A stretch of DNA of 6,728 nucleotides from Candidatus Nitrosopumilus sp. GTDB taxonomy: Archaea > Thermoproteota > Nitrososphaeria > Nitrososphaerales > Nitrosopumilaceae. The position numbers and the translations under genes were made by a program. The stretch covers positions 1-6,728 of the forward strand of contig DRGT01000126.1 of assembly GCA_011055585.1 (NCBI GenBank), given 5' to 3'. Below the pieces are notes generated by a model that was not told where the DNA came from, searched no databases, and worked only from the letters and a program-made list of their open reading frames with translations. This document shows positions 5,863 through 6,728 of the stretch, one piece after another; position 1 is the first letter of the stretch; each line of letters starts with the position of its first letter.

Positions 5863-6240
5863 TTAATCAATTGGTGGCAGTTCACTTTTTTTGTCGTGAC
5901 CACCTGAACCAAATTTACAGTAAAAACATAAATCAGATTGCATGTGTGTTAGCTGTTCGATTTTGATTGCACCAATTTTTAGTGCAATTTTGGTTAGCAA
6001 TTTGTACTTAAGTGGCATCGATGGAATTACTTCATCCATGTATACCTTGTAATGTTCAGGACAAAACTTTAGAGTAACTTTGGTTGTTTCTTTTCCTTTT
6101 GCATTTACTTGTTTTGTAAAATTGATTTGTTCTCTAATGTATTCGTGTTTTGGGCAAGGACAATTTCTTCCTTCTGGATGTTTGTAAGCTGGTGTGTTTT
6201 TCCAATCAAAACCTGGATACTCTTTTTCGAAATCGTCCAA
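5863..6240 (-). CDS. Conserved-looking hypothetical Cys/His protein
   Basis: This 125-residue protein is not one I recognise. Possible metal ligands cluster in three places: NCPCPKH (26-32; C27, C29, H32), FCPEH (59-63; C60, H63) and LCFYCKFGSGGH (104-115; C105, C108, H115). These patches could form one or two zinc or iron-sulfur sites when folded. A basic, hydrophobic stretch at about 76-95 may be a helix; it is too charged for a membrane segment, and there is no signal peptide. The start is TTG at 6240, supported by a TATA box centred 26-27 nt upstream. It converges with the 76-residue CxxC gene (12-bp gap) and diverges from the repeat-tailed gene at 6374. Codon and base usage look like those of its neighbours, so there is no sign of recent transfer. 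Function is unknown. Confidence 0.7.
   Translation of the reverse strand: MDDFEKEYPGFDWKNTPAYKHPEGRNCPCPKHEYIREQINFTKQVNAKGKETTKVTLKFCPEHYKVYMDEVIPSMPLKYKLLTKIALKIGAIKIEQLTHMQSDLCFYCKFGSGGHDKKSELPPID
5886..5892 (+). terminator. T7 run, possible terminator of the small CxxC gene
   Basis: Seven Ts on the plus strand begin 36 nt after the stop codon at 5850, inside the 3' coding end of the convergent gene. Archaeal RNA polymerase commonly stops at such oligo-T tracts. No clear hairpin precedes it, so the call is weak. Confidence 0.35.
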
Positions 6241-6262
6241 CAGATGTAATGGGGTTTTAGTC

Positions 6263-6270
6263 TTTATAAA
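6263..6270 (-). promoter_or_regulatory. TATA box for the gene ending at 5863
   Basis: TTTATAAA, itself a palindrome, lies centred 26-27 nt before the TTG start at 6240. It supports leaderless transcription and the TTG start. Confidence 0.55.
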
Positions 6271-6343
6271 ACTTGGTTGAGCTTTGTTGTTTTTTGAATC
6301 CTATGAATATAATACACGTTTACGATCAGCGAATAAGCATAAT

Positions 6344-6351
6344 CTAAATAA
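6344..6351 (+). promoter_or_regulatory. TATA box for the repeat-tailed protein gene
   Basis: CTAAATAA lies centred 26-27 nt before the ATG at 6374. Again this predicts a transcript starting at or beside the start codon. The 133-bp region 6241-6373 holds this box and the divergent one at 6263-6270, with nothing else recognised between them. Confidence 0.5.
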
Positions 6352-6373
6352 ACCTTGGATTTGGAGACACTTC

Positions 6374-6728
6374 ATGGCAACAAAGAAAACAACCAGAAAA
6401 ACAAAGAAAACAACCAGAAAAACAAACAAAAAAACAAACAAAGATCTTGAAGCAAAAATTACAGAACTTGAAGGAAAACTATCAAAACTATCTACTCAAG
6501 TGGCACAAAAACCTGCAGAGCAAGCTAAAGCACCACCTCCTCCACCACCAAAAGCTTCTCCACCACCTCCACCAAAACCAGCTGAAGCACTAAAACCTGC
6601 AGAAGCACCAAAACCTGCACCAAAAGCACAAGCCGCCCCTCCAGCAACACTAGAGTCATTATACGAAAGTGTTCCAGTAGGTAATTGGAATGAGAGAAAA
6701 GCAAAAACTCCAGCTTTTGTATCTGAGA
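6374..6728 (+). CDS. Lys/Thr-repeat, proline-rich low-complexity protein, N-terminal part
   Basis: This gene is partial: 118 codons from the ATG at 6374 to the right edge, with no stop. The N-terminus (2-23) is a highly basic Lys/Thr/Arg tail built from a heptad TKKTTRK repeated exactly twice (3-9, 10-16) and then decaying to TNK units. Residues 24-44 form a short amphipathic, coiled-coil-like helix (DLEAKITELEGKLSKLSTQV). Residues 46-91 are a Pro/Ala/Lys linker with PPPPPP and PPPPP runs and KPAEA-type repeats. A more ordered segment starts near 92 (LESLYESVPVGNWNERK). The tail resembles histone H1-like or nucleoid-protein tails, so nucleic-acid binding is possible, but the function cannot be set without the C-terminus. 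A cell-surface or scaffold role is an alternative, although no signal peptide is seen. The ATG is supported by a TATA box 26-27 nt upstream. Confidence 0.8.
   Translation, partial: MATKKTTRKTKKTTRKTNKKTNKDLEAKITELEGKLSKLSTQVAQKPAEQAKAPPPPPPKASPPPPPKPAEALKPAEAPKPAPKAQAAPPATLESLYESVPVGNWNERKAKTPAFVSE
6380..6421 (+). repeat. Perfect 21-bp tandem direct repeat, two copies
   Basis: The 21-base unit at 6380-6400 is repeated exactly at 6401-6421, and a degenerate third, partial copy (ACAAACAAAA...) follows. It encodes the TKKTTRK heptad. Exact identity at the DNA level, including the third codon positions, suggests a recent duplication or copy-number variation of the basic tail. Confidence 0.85.

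Noticed and set aside
6380..6450. CRISPR-like or mobile-element repeat
   Set aside because: The repeats are contiguous 21-mers in frame inside a coding region, with no spacers, inverted ends or transposase.

Overview
The window looks like mesophilic ammonia-oxidising archaeon DNA of the Nitrosopumilus type (Nitrososphaerota/Thaumarchaeota). Four things point that way: AT-rich sequence; the archaeal AroA'/AroB' entry to the shikimate pathway; a futalosine-type menaquinone gene beside a UbiD-family decarboxylase; and archaeal TATA boxes about 27 nt upstream of several start codons, including GTG and TTG starts, with no convincing Shine-Dalgarno sequences. The taxonomic call is an inference from gene content and style, not from a database match.

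Layout. Bases 1-2801 hold a minus-strand aromatic amino acid block, transcribed right to left: aroA' (ADH synthase), aroB' (3-dehydroquinate synthase II), aroD (type I dehydroquinase) and the first 79 codons of aroE (shikimate dehydrogenase), which runs off the left edge. The first three are packed tightly (one overlap, one 3-bp gap). aroE follows a 58-bp gap that carries its own TATA box. Together these four enzymes convert aspartate semialdehyde plus 6-deoxy-5-ketofructose 1-phosphate to 3-dehydroquinate, then 3-dehydroshikimate, then shikimate.

From 2947 to 5504 lies a convergent pair: an MqnC-like radical SAM enzyme (+) and a UbiD-family prenyl-FMN decarboxylase (-). Their stop codons overlap by 4 bp, and a hairpin plus T-run terminator for mqnC sits inside the 3' coding end of ubiD. 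The natural reading is menaquinone synthesis by the futalosine route, with the UbiD protein as the MqnL-type decarboxylase.

From 5620 to 6240 is a second convergent pair of small cysteine-rich proteins of unknown function. The first has two DnaJ-type CxxCxGxG motifs but no J-domain. At the right edge (6374 onward) begins a low-complexity protein with a Lys/Thr/Arg repeat tail, a short predicted helix and a Pro/Ala/Lys-rich linker.

No stretch over 300 bp lacks a gene; the largest gaps, about 130-145 bp, are divergent promoter regions. I saw no tRNA, rRNA, CRISPR array, insertion sequence or phage gene. The pathways here are known; the less-described parts are the two small Cys-rich genes, the repeat-tailed protein, a palindrome between two divergent promoters, and the very regular leaderless promoter geometry.
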